Source of the DNA: Clostridia bacterium
GTDB lineage: Bacteria; Bacillota; Clostridia; Oscillospirales; CAG-272
DNA: 57,916 nt
Assembly: GCA_017466375.1 (NCBI GenBank)
Contig: JAFTUH010000025.1
Coordinates: forward strand, 1-57,916
Direction: 5' to 3'
This document shows positions 1-7,556 of the stretch, piece after piece. A program made the translations under genes and the position numbers. The notes under the pieces were generated by a model. It was given only the letters and a program-made list of their open reading frames with translations. It had not been told where the DNA came from and did no database searches. Each line of letters begins with the position of its first letter. The first letter of the stretch is position 1.

Positions 1-47
1 GAAGCCGAGTGTATCGAGGCGCACAAAACGAGTATGTTTTCGGAAGT
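1..47 (+). repeat. Dispersed repeat, copy 1 (truncated by window edge)
   Basis: This stretch reads GAAGCCGAGTGTATCGAGG and continues through a GCACAAA block to CGGAAGT. The same order of blocks recurs at 280-422 and 6523-6629. Only the 3' half of the unit is inside the window. It lies 70 bp upstream of tRNA-Asn. No coding sense is evident. Confidence 0.7.
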
Positions 48-119
48 AAACCTGACTGGTCAGGTGCTCATTTAAGAGCACGGGAGCGAGTTGGATTTCT
101 CGATAAACAATCCCCATAT

Positions 120-197
<78 letters not shown>

Positions 198-198
198 C

Positions 199-230
199 AA
201 AAACAGACTAACGTGAGGGAGTCTGTTTTT
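199..230 (+). terminator. Terminator of tRNA-Asn
   Basis: The arms AAAAACAGACT and AGTCTGTTTTT enclose a 10-nt loop and run into a T tract. Confidence 0.85.
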
Positions 231-279
231 GTTTTTTCCGTTGTTGGTCTTTGATCAACAACTACTGTTAAACAATCAG

Positions 280-422
280 TGCTCACCGACTGAGCGAGCG
301 AAGGAGGTAGACGGACCGAGAAAAACAATCCGGTGGATTGTTTTTCGATGGGAGATCACGAAAACAAGGAGATTTTAAGCCGAGTGTATCGAGGCGCACA
401 AATCGACTTTGTTTTCGGAAGT
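280..422 (+). repeat. Dispersed repeat, copy 2 (carries an inserted hairpin)
   Basis: The unit begins TGCTCACCGACTGAGCGAGC and ends near CGGAAGTCGG. It matches 6523-6629 block for block, and its second half matches 1-47. Between the AGACGG and GGGAGATCACG blocks it has about 35 extra bases (roughly 315-349) that copy 3 lacks, and these contain the hairpin at 321-345. I see no credible gene here. An open frame over 333-602 has no sensible composition and spans the repeat and a tRNA remnant. Confidence 0.75.
321..345 (+). repeat. GGT-triloop hairpin repeat, copy A
   Basis: A perfect 11-bp inverted repeat, AAAAACAATCC and GGATTGTTTTT, encloses the triloop GGT. Hairpins of the same size and loop are at 1909-1933 and 17946-17970. 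It is absent from the otherwise matching repeat at 6523-6629. Confidence 0.8.
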
Positions 423-471
423 CGGTTAGGCTTGCGTGCCAATCTCACTTCACAAGCGGAGTTTCGCCCCG

Positions 472-533
472 AATCAGGTTGTCGCTGGTTAGATGCCCAG
501 TTTAGGAAATGGTACATTTCCTGCGGGGGAGCC
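472..533 (+). pseudogene. tRNA-Asn 3'-half remnant with inserted mini-hairpin
   Basis: AATCAGGTTGTCGCTGGTT and a following CCCAG block copy the anticodon-arm 3' side, variable loop and T arm of the tRNA-Asn at 120. CGGGGGAGCC copies its acceptor 3' end. Between the T arm and acceptor lies a foreign hairpin, AGGAAATG-GTA-CATTTCCT (504-522). The T loop is altered (TAGATG for TCGAG) and no 5' half is present, so this cannot make a tRNA. A terminator follows, as in the intact gene. Confidence 0.75.
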
Positions 534-565
534 AAAAAGTCCAAGTCTTTCGACTTGGACTTTTT
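534..565 (+). terminator. Terminator after the tRNA-Asn remnant
   Basis: The arms GTCCAAGTC and GACTTGGAC have a TTTC loop and are flanked by A and T tracts. Confidence 0.8.
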
Positions 566-663
566 CATTTGTGCCGCAGGGCACGAATTGACAACCTTTT
601 AGGTTTATAATGTACTGTAAATAATTCAACTATGTGTAGAATTATTATTCAAATGGTAGATTA

Positions 664-692
664 TTGAAAGCATAAAATATTTCTGATAAAAT
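664..692 (+). promoter_or_regulatory. Sigma-A promoter for the XRE gene at 746
   Basis: TTGAAA and TAAAAT are separated by 17 nt, upstream of the RBS AGGAGAAGTT. Confidence 0.55.
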
Positions 693-745
693 AATATTAG
701 AAACAAGCCGGCTGTTTCGAATTTGTATAGCGATTAGGAGAAGTT

Positions 746-1810
746 ATGAAAATTACACTTTCGGAGAATCTAAGAAAAATGCGTCGCGATAGAGATCTTA
801 CGCAAGAAGATCTTGAGAATTTTCTTGGGATATCTTTTCAGGCTGTATCGAAATGGGAACGAGATGAGGGATATCCTGATATTTCGTTGCTCCCTGTAAT
901 AGCAAACTTTTTTGGCGTTACGGTGGATGCCCTTATTGGAAATGATGTAATTACACAGGAAGATAAAATTCAAAAATATTGCATGGAATATGAGCAGTAT
1001 AATACGAACGGAGAAATGGATTCAGCAGCTGTAGCTGCGGCAAATGCATATCGCGACTACCCATATGATTGGCGTATTATTGATATTTATTGTCGCTCTC
1101 TTACAAGGGGATATTCTCAACATCCAGGCGAAAAACTCCCTGAGTTGAGAATGCTTTGCCAAATGGTCAAAGATAAATGCCCGGATGCAAAGATTCGCAT
1201 GCATGCGGTCTATTCAATGCTTTTTGCTGAAAATGATGATCTTGTTGAAGAATGGTTCGAAGAAGTACCAGGGACTTATGATTTTTCGGAAGGGGAACGA
1301 AGAGAAGATCGTTATCTTGAACGAAACCAAATGGATAAATATCGGTATTATAAGCAGAGAAATATGATGCAGCTCTACCGATATTTATTTGAAAAGTTGG
1401 GTGCAAATCCTTCAACGGTACAAGAAAAAATTAATGCGCTACAAGTAAGAGCTTCTTTACAGGATGCATTGTTTGGTGGTGAAAATGCAATTTGCGAAAA
1501 ATACCGATATGCATTCAATCAGCTTCTGCTATCAGCAGCATTTTTTGAGTGCGGACAAAAGCAAGAGGGGTATTCGGCTTTAGAGAAATCAATAAAGGGG
1601 TTTGTGGAATGGTTTTTACTTCCTCAAAACGAGGAGCTGCATTTTTCCGGTTTATTTGACACATTAGAACCTGTGAAAAGAACTAAGAGCGTGGATAGTG
1701 TTGTTCCGTTTTTGGTCGGTGACAGACAGCTAAAAGGTTTTAAGAATGTATCTTACGAAGACAAATTTATAAGCCTTACACAGGAATTGCAACAAACGGG
1801 TTCCTTATAA
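746..1810 (+). CDS. XRE-family regulator with long helical C-terminal domain
   Basis: Residues 1-65 form a Cro/C1-type helix-turn-helix (LTQEDLENFLGISFQAVSKW, then the PDISLLPVIA helix). The remaining roughly 290 residues look alpha-helical and TPR-like, as in regulators that sense a ligand or peptide. ATG follows AGGAGAAGTT at good spacing. The gene is clearly richer in A+T than the rest of the window and is flanked by repeats on both sides, which suggests later acquisition. Its layout resembles the XRE protein at 42868-43944. The DNA target and ligand are unknown. Confidence 0.85.
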   Translation: MKITLSENLRKMRRDRDLTQEDLENFLGISFQAVSKWERDEGYPDISLLPVIANFFGVTVDALIGNDVITQEDKIQKYCMEYEQYNTNGEMDSAAVAAANAYRDYPYDWRIIDIYCRSLTRGYSQHPGEKLPELRMLCQMVKDKCPDAKIRMHAVYSMLFAENDDLVEEWFEEVPGTYDFSEGERREDRYLERNQMDKYRYYKQRNMMQLYRYLFEKLGANPSTVQEKINALQVRASLQDALFGGENAICEKYRYAFNQLLLSAAFFECGQKQEGYSALEKSIKGFVEWFLLPQNEELHFSGLFDTLEPVKRTKSVDSVVPFLVGDRQLKGFKNVSYEDKFISLTQELQQTGSL

Positions 1811-1839
1811 GTTGCATTTTTGGATTATGAGGACAAACA

Positions 1840-1871
1840 AAGACAGACCACCGCAGGGTGGTCTGTTTTTG
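1840..1871 (+). terminator. Terminator of the XRE gene
   Basis: ACAGACCACC-GCAG-GGTGGTCTGT is followed by TTTTG. Confidence 0.85.
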
Positions 1872-1908
1872 TTTCTTGACAATTCAGGGCGAGAAAGGGC
1901 GGTTCCAA

Positions 1909-1933
1909 GCGGAACGTCCGGTGGACGTTTCGC
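1909..1933 (+). repeat. GGT-triloop hairpin repeat, copy B
   Basis: The arms GCGGAACGTCC and GGACGTTTCGC (11 bp, one G-T pair) enclose GGT. The size and loop are the same as at 321-345 and 17946-17970. The rest of 1872-2190 has no credible gene. It holds a hairpin near 2005-2035 (CCTTG...CAAGG) and, at about 2095-2116 on the minus strand, a short tRNA T-arm-like piece containing GCGGGTTCAAGTCC with no cloverleaf around it. Confidence 0.75.
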
Positions 1934-2205
1934 CCGCCCGTTGCTTTTCCGCAGAAAAGCGAGCCCTACAAAAGGCGCCATATTGGGACAACAATTTTGC
2001 ACCCTATCACAAAAGTCCTTGTTTTGCAAGGGCTTTTCGTGCTTTTTAGGGCAAAAAACACTCCTCTTTCACCATTGCGCCTTTTCCGAACCTTATGGAC
2101 TTGAACCCGCGACATTTTCGCACATTTGAGAAATCTCTGCTTTTCGGATATACTATAGACAGAAAGAAGGAAAGTGAGGACTTACAGATGAAAATCGGAT
2201 TTACA

Positions 2206-2234
2206 TTGAAAAATATTCAATATTATGGTATAAT
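2206..2234 (+). promoter_or_regulatory. Promoter for the carbohydrate locus
   Basis: TTGAAA, a 17-nt spacer and TATAAT lie about 95 bp upstream of the GH28 start codon. Confidence 0.6.
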
Positions 2235-2328
2235 AGTATCAAGAAAGGTGATGTGGCTGTGAAAAAGAATTTATCGATTGTTAAATCTATCATATCATTG
2301 TCTGACATATTACCGAGGAGGGAACATA

Positions 2329-3530
2329 ATGAGCGGAATCTATCACATTCGCGACTTTGGCGCAATGGCACAGGAGCTTTGCACAACTTATATTCAGAGT
2401 GCAATCGATACATGTGCTGCCTCCGGAGGCGGAACTGTTGTCGTTTCTGACGGAACGTACGTAACGGGAACGATTTTTATGAAGTCAAACGTGCATTTGC
2501 GCATTGAGGGTGGGGCAAGACTTTTGATGTCCGAAACATCGAGGACTTTCCCGATTTTGCATGCGAGTGGGATGTCCGCGAGGCTTCGCGCTTCAGTGCA
2601 AGATGTATGATCTATATTGGAAACTGCGAAAACGTCTCCGTTGAAGGACTTGGTACGATCGATTGCAACGCAAGTGCGTATTGCGAGGAAAACCCAACCC
2701 CGCGCGTATCTGAGGACGATCCGTTTTTCGTACGGCGCATGAGGCGAAAGTACGAGGCGAAGGATTCGATCGGACGAATGATTTTCGTGATGAAGAGCAA
2801 GAACGTTACACTCAGCGACTTCACCATGACGGAGATGGCAGGCGGCTGGGGAGTTTGGATCAATGCATCGGAGTTCGTAAACGTGCGTGCACTGAAGCTG
2901 TATTGCTGCCCTGATTATCCCAATTCCGACGGTATTCACATCAACTGCTCGCATGACGTTTTTGTATCCGACTGCGCTGTGCATTCAGGGGATGATTCGC
3001 TGATCATTCGCGCGAACACGAATACGCTCGGCGAAAATATTCCCTGTGAAAACGTCGTCGTTAAGGGATGCACGTTCAGCTCTCACTGCCAGGCGATCCG
3101 CATCGGTTGGTTTGGTGACGGTGAGATCAGGAATTGTATCGTCTCCGACGTTGTGATCACAGACTCGCGGGATGCGATTACAATTGCGCTGCCGAAAAGC
3201 TCTGCCCCGGGGGACATTGGCAAAAATATCCCGAGAATCGAACGGCTTTCCTTCAACAATATCGTGATCGACCGCACCTGCCGATATCCCGTAAATATCT
3301 CGATCGCAGAGTCCGAGGAAACGAAGTGCGGATATATCCGAAATTTGAGATTTACCGCCTTCAACAGCCGTACCGGCTATTTTCCGATGCTCGTCGGGCG
3401 CGAGGAAAATTATCTTGAGGATATTACATTTGATCACTGCCGTTTTGAAATTACCGAGAGGGCAGACAAGGGATTTATACCGAGATACGTCCGCAACCTA
3501 AAGATGGATTGCGAATGGCACGTCAAATAA
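2329..3530 (+). pseudogene. GH28 polygalacturonase-like protein, split by a frameshift
   Basis: Two frames together encode one right-handed beta-helix protein of about 400 residues. Frame 1 (2329-2610) gives the pectate-lyase-like N-terminus with GGTVVVSDGTYVTGTIFMKS. Frame 3, readable from before 2535 and through 3530, gives IEDFPDFACEWDVREASRFS and the GH28 core, with NSDGIHI (catalytic Asp), SGDDSLIIRA (Asp-Asp pair) and CQAIRIG. The frames meet at the A run 2534-2536, where restoring one A would rejoin them. GH28 enzymes hydrolyse galacturonan-type glycosidic bonds. Whether the break is real or an assembly error cannot be decided here. The start follows GGAGGGAACATA. It is probably cotranscribed with the esterase downstream. 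Confidence 0.85.
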
Positions 3531-3543
3531 AGGAGAAACGAAA

Positions 3544-4305
3544 TTGATACATTCTTTTTTACTGATCGGGCAGTCAAATGCCGCAGGGCGAGGCTTTCTC
3601 GCGGATGCTGAGCCGCTGGATACATGTAACGGTAGACTCAAAATACAAAGAAACGGGTTATGGGTTCGGATGTTCCGTCCCGTTAACCCTGATCGCTCCT
3701 TTTCGGGCACCTGTCTTGCGGAAAGTTTTGCCAAGGCGTATGCCGATGAGCATCCCGACGTTAACGTCGGGATTATTCCCTGTGCAGACGGCGGAACAAA
3801 GATCGAGCAGTGGCAGCCGGGTGAGATCTTGTTCGACAACGCGGTAAGCTGTGCGCGCCTTGCCATGCGCACCTCGACCCTGCGAGGTATCCTTTGGCAT
3901 CAGGGTGAGGGAGATTGTCTCGAGGATCGTTGCTTGCTATATGAGGAACGTTTTCGCCGCCTCACGGATGCCTTGCGCGGAGAGCTTGGACTGCCAAAAA
4001 TTCCGATCATCGTTGGCGGTCTTGGCGATTTTCTTGCCAAATGCGAGTTGGCGGAACATCTCGGGCAGTACTATGAAAAAATCAACGAGGTGCTGGAGCG
4101 TCTTGGACGGGAATATCCGCACTGTGCCTTCGTCCCCGCAACGGGACTCGGCGCCAATCCTGACAATCTGCATTTCAGCGCGGCGGCACTGCAGAAGCTT
4201 GGTTTACGCTATTACGAGGCTTTTCGCAGCTTTGACTGTCGGTGCAAAGCGGAAAACAAATGTCCATGTGCCGGAACGGAGCGAAGCGCAATGGAGCTTC
4301 TGTAA
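3544..4305 (+). CDS. SGNH/sialate O-acetylesterase-like carbohydrate esterase
   Basis: This 253-residue protein has the SASA/CE6 signature. It shows GQSNAAGRG with the nucleophile serine near the N-terminus, DGGTKIEQW, GILWHQGEGD and a C-terminal N-L-H-F block that would supply the catalytic His. Such enzymes remove acetyl groups from sialic acid, xylan or pectin-derived sugars. There is no signal peptide, so cytoplasmic action on imported oligosaccharides is likely. The start is TTG after AAAGGAGAAACG, 13 bp behind the GH28 gene. The substrate is inferred from context only. Confidence 0.8.
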   Translation: MIHSFLLIGQSNAAGRGFLADAEPLDTCNGRLKIQRNGLWVRMFRPVNPDRSFSGTCLAESFAKAYADEHPDVNVGIIPCADGGTKIEQWQPGEILFDNAVSCARLAMRTSTLRGILWHQGEGDCLEDRCLLYEERFRRLTDALRGELGLPKIPIIVGGLGDFLAKCELAEHLGQYYEKINEVLERLGREYPHCAFVPATGLGANPDNLHFSAAALQKLGLRYYEAFRSFDCRCKAENKCPCAGTERSAMELL

Positions 4306-4357
4306 GCATGTTCTCAGATATTGAATTAACAAAGGTTCGAAATTGTTGGGGTAAGCC

Positions 4358-4397
4358 AAACAAACCAGACTACCAAACGGTAGTCTGGTTTGTTTTT
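4358..4397 (+). terminator. Terminator of the GH28-esterase unit
   Basis: A long stem, AAACAAACCAGACTACC with CGGTAGTCTGGTTTGTTTTT, has an AAA loop. Confidence 0.9.
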
Positions 4398-4436
4398 CGC
4401 TTTCTTTTTTCTCCCTCAATAACTGACAAACATCCA

Positions 4437-4465
4437 TTGCAAAATAAAAAAAGGTATGATATAAT
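4437..4465 (+). promoter_or_regulatory. Promoter for the gene at 4496
   Basis: TTGCAA, a 17-nt spacer and TATAAT. Confidence 0.65.
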
Positions 4466-4495
4466 ATTGCACACCGCTTGTTGGAGGAATGAAAA

Positions 4496-6391
4496 ATGGA
4501 AAAGAAATTGTTAGCTGTTCCTGTCATGCTTGGTACACTTGTAAACGGTAAGCATGAGGAGCTTTTAGCTCGCCTCACTGAGCTTGGTGCAACGGAAGTG
4601 GTGATTTGCTTTTTCAATAACGTCTACGATCCGTTTGCGGATTTGGAGGATGGTCTGGGAAAACTGAAATCCTTTGATGCTTATTTTCGTCAAAAGGGGT
4701 ATGACGTTTCCGTCTGGATTGCCACGCTCAATTTGTTCCATTCTCCACAGTTTCAGTTTCTCACAAACGCAGACGGCGAGAAAACAGGCTCGTGGAACTG
4801 TCCGATGGATGAGAAATTCGTCCTCCAGTACTGCGATTTTGTCAAAAAAATTGCCCGTACCGGTGTGAGAAAAATCGTTCTGGAAGACGATTACCGCCTG
4901 CAATTCCCGTCTGTGGATGCGGCATGCTTTTGCGATCAGCATATGCAGTTCTACAGCGAATATTTGGGAAAATCGGTCACACGCGAGGATATGAAGTGTG
5001 CGCTGTCGGAAGGCCCGAGTGAATATCGCACTGCCTGGATGGAAGGAAACCGTAAAGCCCTGGAGAATTTTGCCGTAAAGATCCGTGAGGCGATCGATGA
5101 GGTGGATGAAAGCATTACGGTTCGTCTCTGCTGCGGTCCGTCTCTGTTTGGCGGAGACGGTAGCGATGCGTTTGCGCTTGCGGATATTTTTGCGGGAAAA
5201 ACGGGACGGAAAGAGCTTCGTTTGATCGGTGCGCCCTATTGGGGTACGATGACAAATGTGAACCTTGCCTCTGCCATCGATTTTGCACGTCACCAGGCGT
5301 TCGAGTGCAAGAAACGCGGCGTGATTACGGTTGCCGAAGGGGATCCGTGGCCGCGTCCGCGCCATGTCGTACCTGCCGCCGAGCTGGAGTTTTTCCATAC
5401 GGTAACGATCGCGGACGGCAATTTCGACGGGATCATGAAATACGGTCTGGATTACACGTCGGATTTCGATTATGAAACAGGATACGCCAAACAGGCGGAA
5501 AAGAACAAGGCGCTGTATGAGGATATCGAGAGGATATTTGCCGGCAAAAAGGCCGTCGGTGTATATCTGCATGAGCCGTTCGACCGCGTGGAGCGCGAAA
5601 GCGCTATAGCAAAATCTCCCGACTCGCACGTCATTTATTCCGCGGGCAGAAAATTTGCGAACGATCTTTCCTTGCCCGTTTGCTTTGAGGCAGGCGGTGT
5701 GAATCTGATCTTTGGCGAGAACGCACGCGGCGTGGACAGAGCGCTCTTGAAAAACGGAAGCGTTCTCGATATTTCTGCGGCGCATATCCTGCAAAGCCAG
5801 GGCGTTGATGTAGGTATCCGAGGCGAGAAAACCGCCTCTCCGGACAGTTTTGGATTCCTTGGCATTGCTTACGAGGAATATTATGCCCAAAAGGATACGG
5901 TGGCGCTGTATCGGCAGCCGGGCGTTTGTCGTGTTCTTACGCTGGATGCGTGTGCAAAAGAGCTTTCGCGCGCCCATTATGTCGGCGTGGAATGCACGGG
6001 CGCGTATCTGTACGAGAACGCCGAGGGCGAGCGCTTTTTGGTGTATAATTTTGATATGGAAGAGGATGGACGTATCCGCGGTCTGGTCAGAAGCTATCAT
6101 AGACAAAGACAGTTCATTGACGCTTGCGAGTGGCTGCACGGAAAGAAACCCGATGCGGTGATGGCGGGAAATCCCGATCTGTATATCCTGACGAAAAAGA
6201 GTGAAAACGCACTCGCCATCGGTCTTTGGAATCATTTCGCGGATGAAACGATGCAGCCGGTCATCGAACTCGGCAAGGCGTATAAAAAAGCGGAATTTGT
6301 CAACTGCGCCGGACGGCTGGAAGGCGACAAAATCGTACTGACTTCCCCGATCGGGGCGTACGGGTTTGGCTTTATTGAGGTGTTTGACTGA
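4496..6391 (+). CDS. Large protein of unknown function, possibly a (beta/alpha)8 glycosidase
   Basis: This is a 631-residue soluble protein without signal peptide or membrane segments. The first 330 residues alternate hydrophobic strands with helices in the manner of a TIM barrel (ATEVVICFFNN, KIVLEDDYRL, ITVRLCCGPS, LRLIGAPYWG). A middle part, GVYLHEPFDR through ISAAHILQSQG, resembles the glutamine-amidotransferase-like domain of large beta-galactosidase-type enzymes, and a beta-rich C-terminus follows. I do not recognise a defined family. Its place behind a pectin-type esterase suggests a sugar substrate, which is inference. The start follows TTGGAGGAATGAAAA. It has its own promoter and terminator. 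Confidence 0.75.
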   Translation: MEKKLLAVPVMLGTLVNGKHEELLARLTELGATEVVICFFNNVYDPFADLEDGLGKLKSFDAYFRQKGYDVSVWIATLNLFHSPQFQFLTNADGEKTGSWNCPMDEKFVLQYCDFVKKIARTGVRKIVLEDDYRLQFPSVDAACFCDQHMQFYSEYLGKSVTREDMKCALSEGPSEYRTAWMEGNRKALENFAVKIREAIDEVDESITVRLCCGPSLFGGDGSDAFALADIFAGKTGRKELRLIGAPYWGTMTNVNLASAIDFARHQAFECKKRGVITVAEGDPWPRPRHVVPAAELEFFHTVTIADGNFDGIMKYGLDYTSDFDYETGYAKQAEKNKALYEDIERIFAGKKAVGVYLHEPFDRVERESAIAKSPDSHVIYSAGRKFANDLSLPVCFEAGGVNLIFGENARGVDRALLKNGSVLDISAAHILQSQGVDVGIRGEKTASPDSFGFLGIAYEEYYAQKDTVALYRQPGVCRVLTLDACAKELSRAHYVGVECTGAYLYENAEGERFLVYNFDMEEDGRIRGLVRSYHRQRQFIDACEWLHGKKPDAVMAGNPDLYILTKKSENALAIGLWNHFADETMQPVIELGKAYKKAEFVNCAGRLEGDKIVLTSPIGAYGFGFIEVFD

Positions 6392-6440
6392 ATCGGCATC
6401 CTGCTTTGCAGCCCGTGTCACGGCGGTCTGTAAGTACATA

Positions 6441-6472
6441 AAGAGCATTCGGCAATTGTGTCGGATGCTCTT
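6441..6472 (+). terminator. Terminator after the gene at 4496
   Basis: AAGAGCAT...ATGCTCTT with an internal CGG pairing is followed by CTTTCGTTTT. Confidence 0.7.
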
Positions 6473-6522
6473 CTTTCGTTTTCTTACAGGCTCCGATGCA
6501 GCAATTTCCGAATACCGTTTTG

Positions 6523-6629
6523 TGCTCACCGATTGAGCGAGCCAAGGTGGTCGACGGGAGATCACGAAAACAAGGAGATTTGAAGCCGAGTGTATCGAGG
6601 GGTACAAATCAAGTATGGTTTCGGAAGTT
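6523..6629 (+). repeat. Dispersed repeat, copy 3 (no hairpin insert)
   Basis: It begins TGCTCACCGATTGAGCGAGC, continues GGGAGATCACGAAAACAAGG and GAAGCCGAGTGTATCGAGG, and ends CGGAAGTTG. It matches copy 2 except that the 35-bp hairpin module is missing. The following 6630-6710 contain TTAGGTTGTC, weakly like the tRNA-Asn remnant but too short to call. No gene is seen between 6392 and 6763. Confidence 0.75.
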
Positions 6630-6711
6630 GATTCAGCTTTTATGGGCTTTTGACTTGCAAACGTAGTTTGTATTCGCGACTTAGGTTGTCCCCGGGATGT
6701 GCCTATGAGTA

Positions 6712-6740
6712 TTGCAATATGTATTTTCTGGTGGTATAAT
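6712..6740 (+). promoter_or_regulatory. Promoter for the UPF0126 gene
   Basis: TTGCAA, 17 nt and TATAAT lie immediately downstream of repeat copy 3. Confidence 0.65.
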
Positions 6741-6763
6741 AACGTATGTAAGGCGGTGATAGA

Positions 6764-7408
6764 ATGATTGATGAAATTGTAATTCATGTGATGGAGTGGA
6801 TCGGTACGATCGCGTTTGCGGTGTCCGGTGCGCTTGTCGCTATAAAATGTTCTTTGGATCTGTTCGGTGTGCTGATCGTCGGCTGTGTGACGGCGGTCGG
6901 CGGTGGTATTACGAGAGATCTTCTGCTTGGACGTGTTCCTCCGCAGATATTTTTTAGTCCATATATTCTGTTTGTGGCGCTCATAACCTCGCTTGGAGTT
7001 TTTGCCATTGCATACATATACCGTAAAAAATTTGAATCTCTTCGCGAACGCATCGAGAGCATTAACGTGTTTTTTGACGCGCTCGGCCTGGCGGCTTTCT
7101 CCATCACGGGCGTTGAGATCGCCTGCGGATCCGGGTATACCGAACACGTGATTTTCACAATCACGCTCGGCGTTCTCACCGGTGTTGGCGGCGGCGTTCT
7201 GCGAGACGTGCTCGTCAACGAAAAGCCGTACGTGCTGACGAGGCACGTATATGCCGTCGCGTCGATTGTCGGCTGTCTCGTTTATTACGTGATGCGGATC
7301 GGATTTGATTACCGTGTGATCGGTACGTTTGCCGCTGTTGGGGTCACCATTGTCATCCGCCTGCTTGCTGCGAGATTCCATTGGAAACTTCCGAAAATCA
7401 AATTTTGA
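6764..7408 (+). CDS. UPF0126/TRIC-type membrane protein (YadS/YicG family)
   Basis: A 214-residue integral membrane protein with about seven hydrophobic segments. It contains two copies of the family core: TAVGGGITRDLLLGRVPP near residue 45 and TGVGGGVLRDVLVNEKP near residue 130. This internal duplication with GGG-x-x-RD is characteristic of UPF0126 (TRIC-related cation channels; some members are proposed glycine transporters). The start ATG follows AAGGCGGTGATAGA. It is monocistronic, with its own promoter and terminator. The substrate cannot be told from sequence. Confidence 0.88.
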   Translation: MIDEIVIHVMEWIGTIAFAVSGALVAIKCSLDLFGVLIVGCVTAVGGGITRDLLLGRVPPQIFFSPYILFVALITSLGVFAIAYIYRKKFESLRERIESINVFFDALGLAAFSITGVEIACGSGYTEHVIFTITLGVLTGVGGGVLRDVLVNEKPYVLTRHVYAVASIVGCLVYYVMRIGFDYRVIGTFAAVGVTIVIRLLAARFHWKLPKIKF

Positions 7409-7437
7409 TACGTCTGACAGATCGAATATCCTCATCC

Positions 7438-7479
7438 AACCAAACGGAGAATTTTTTGCGAGAGATTCTCCGTTTGTTC
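7438..7479 (+). terminator. Terminator of the UPF0126 gene
   Basis: AACAAACGGAGAAT pairs perfectly with ATTCTCCGTTTGTT across a 12-nt loop. Confidence 0.75.
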
Positions 7480-7481
7480 TA

Positions 7482-7510
7482 TTTACAAACATCCAGCTGT
7501 CCGCTATAAT
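7482..7510 (+). promoter_or_regulatory. Promoter of the XRE/repeat gene
   Basis: TTTACA, 17 nt and TATAAT. Confidence 0.6.
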
Positions 7511-7556
7511 AGAATCACAAAACCGGTTTTGATTTGAATTTTCAGGAGGATACACT

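Noticed and set aside
333..602. A small protein on either strand between tRNA-Asn and the XRE gene
   Set aside because: The frames span the dispersed repeat, the tRNA remnant and a terminator, with no RBS.
2095..2116. A complete tRNA on the minus strand
   Set aside because: Only a T-loop-like GCGGGTTCAAGTCC is present. No acceptor or anticodon arms can be paired around it, so at most it is a fragment.
1812..2129. A protein of about 105 residues ending in a GLEPATF-type sequence
   Set aside because: This ending is the familiar translation of an antisense tRNA T arm. The frame crosses the XRE terminator and a hairpin repeat.
2534..2536. Programmed -1 frameshift in the GH28 gene
   Set aside because: No X-XXY-YYZ slippery site or obvious downstream pseudoknot. 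A one-base loss in an A run is simpler.
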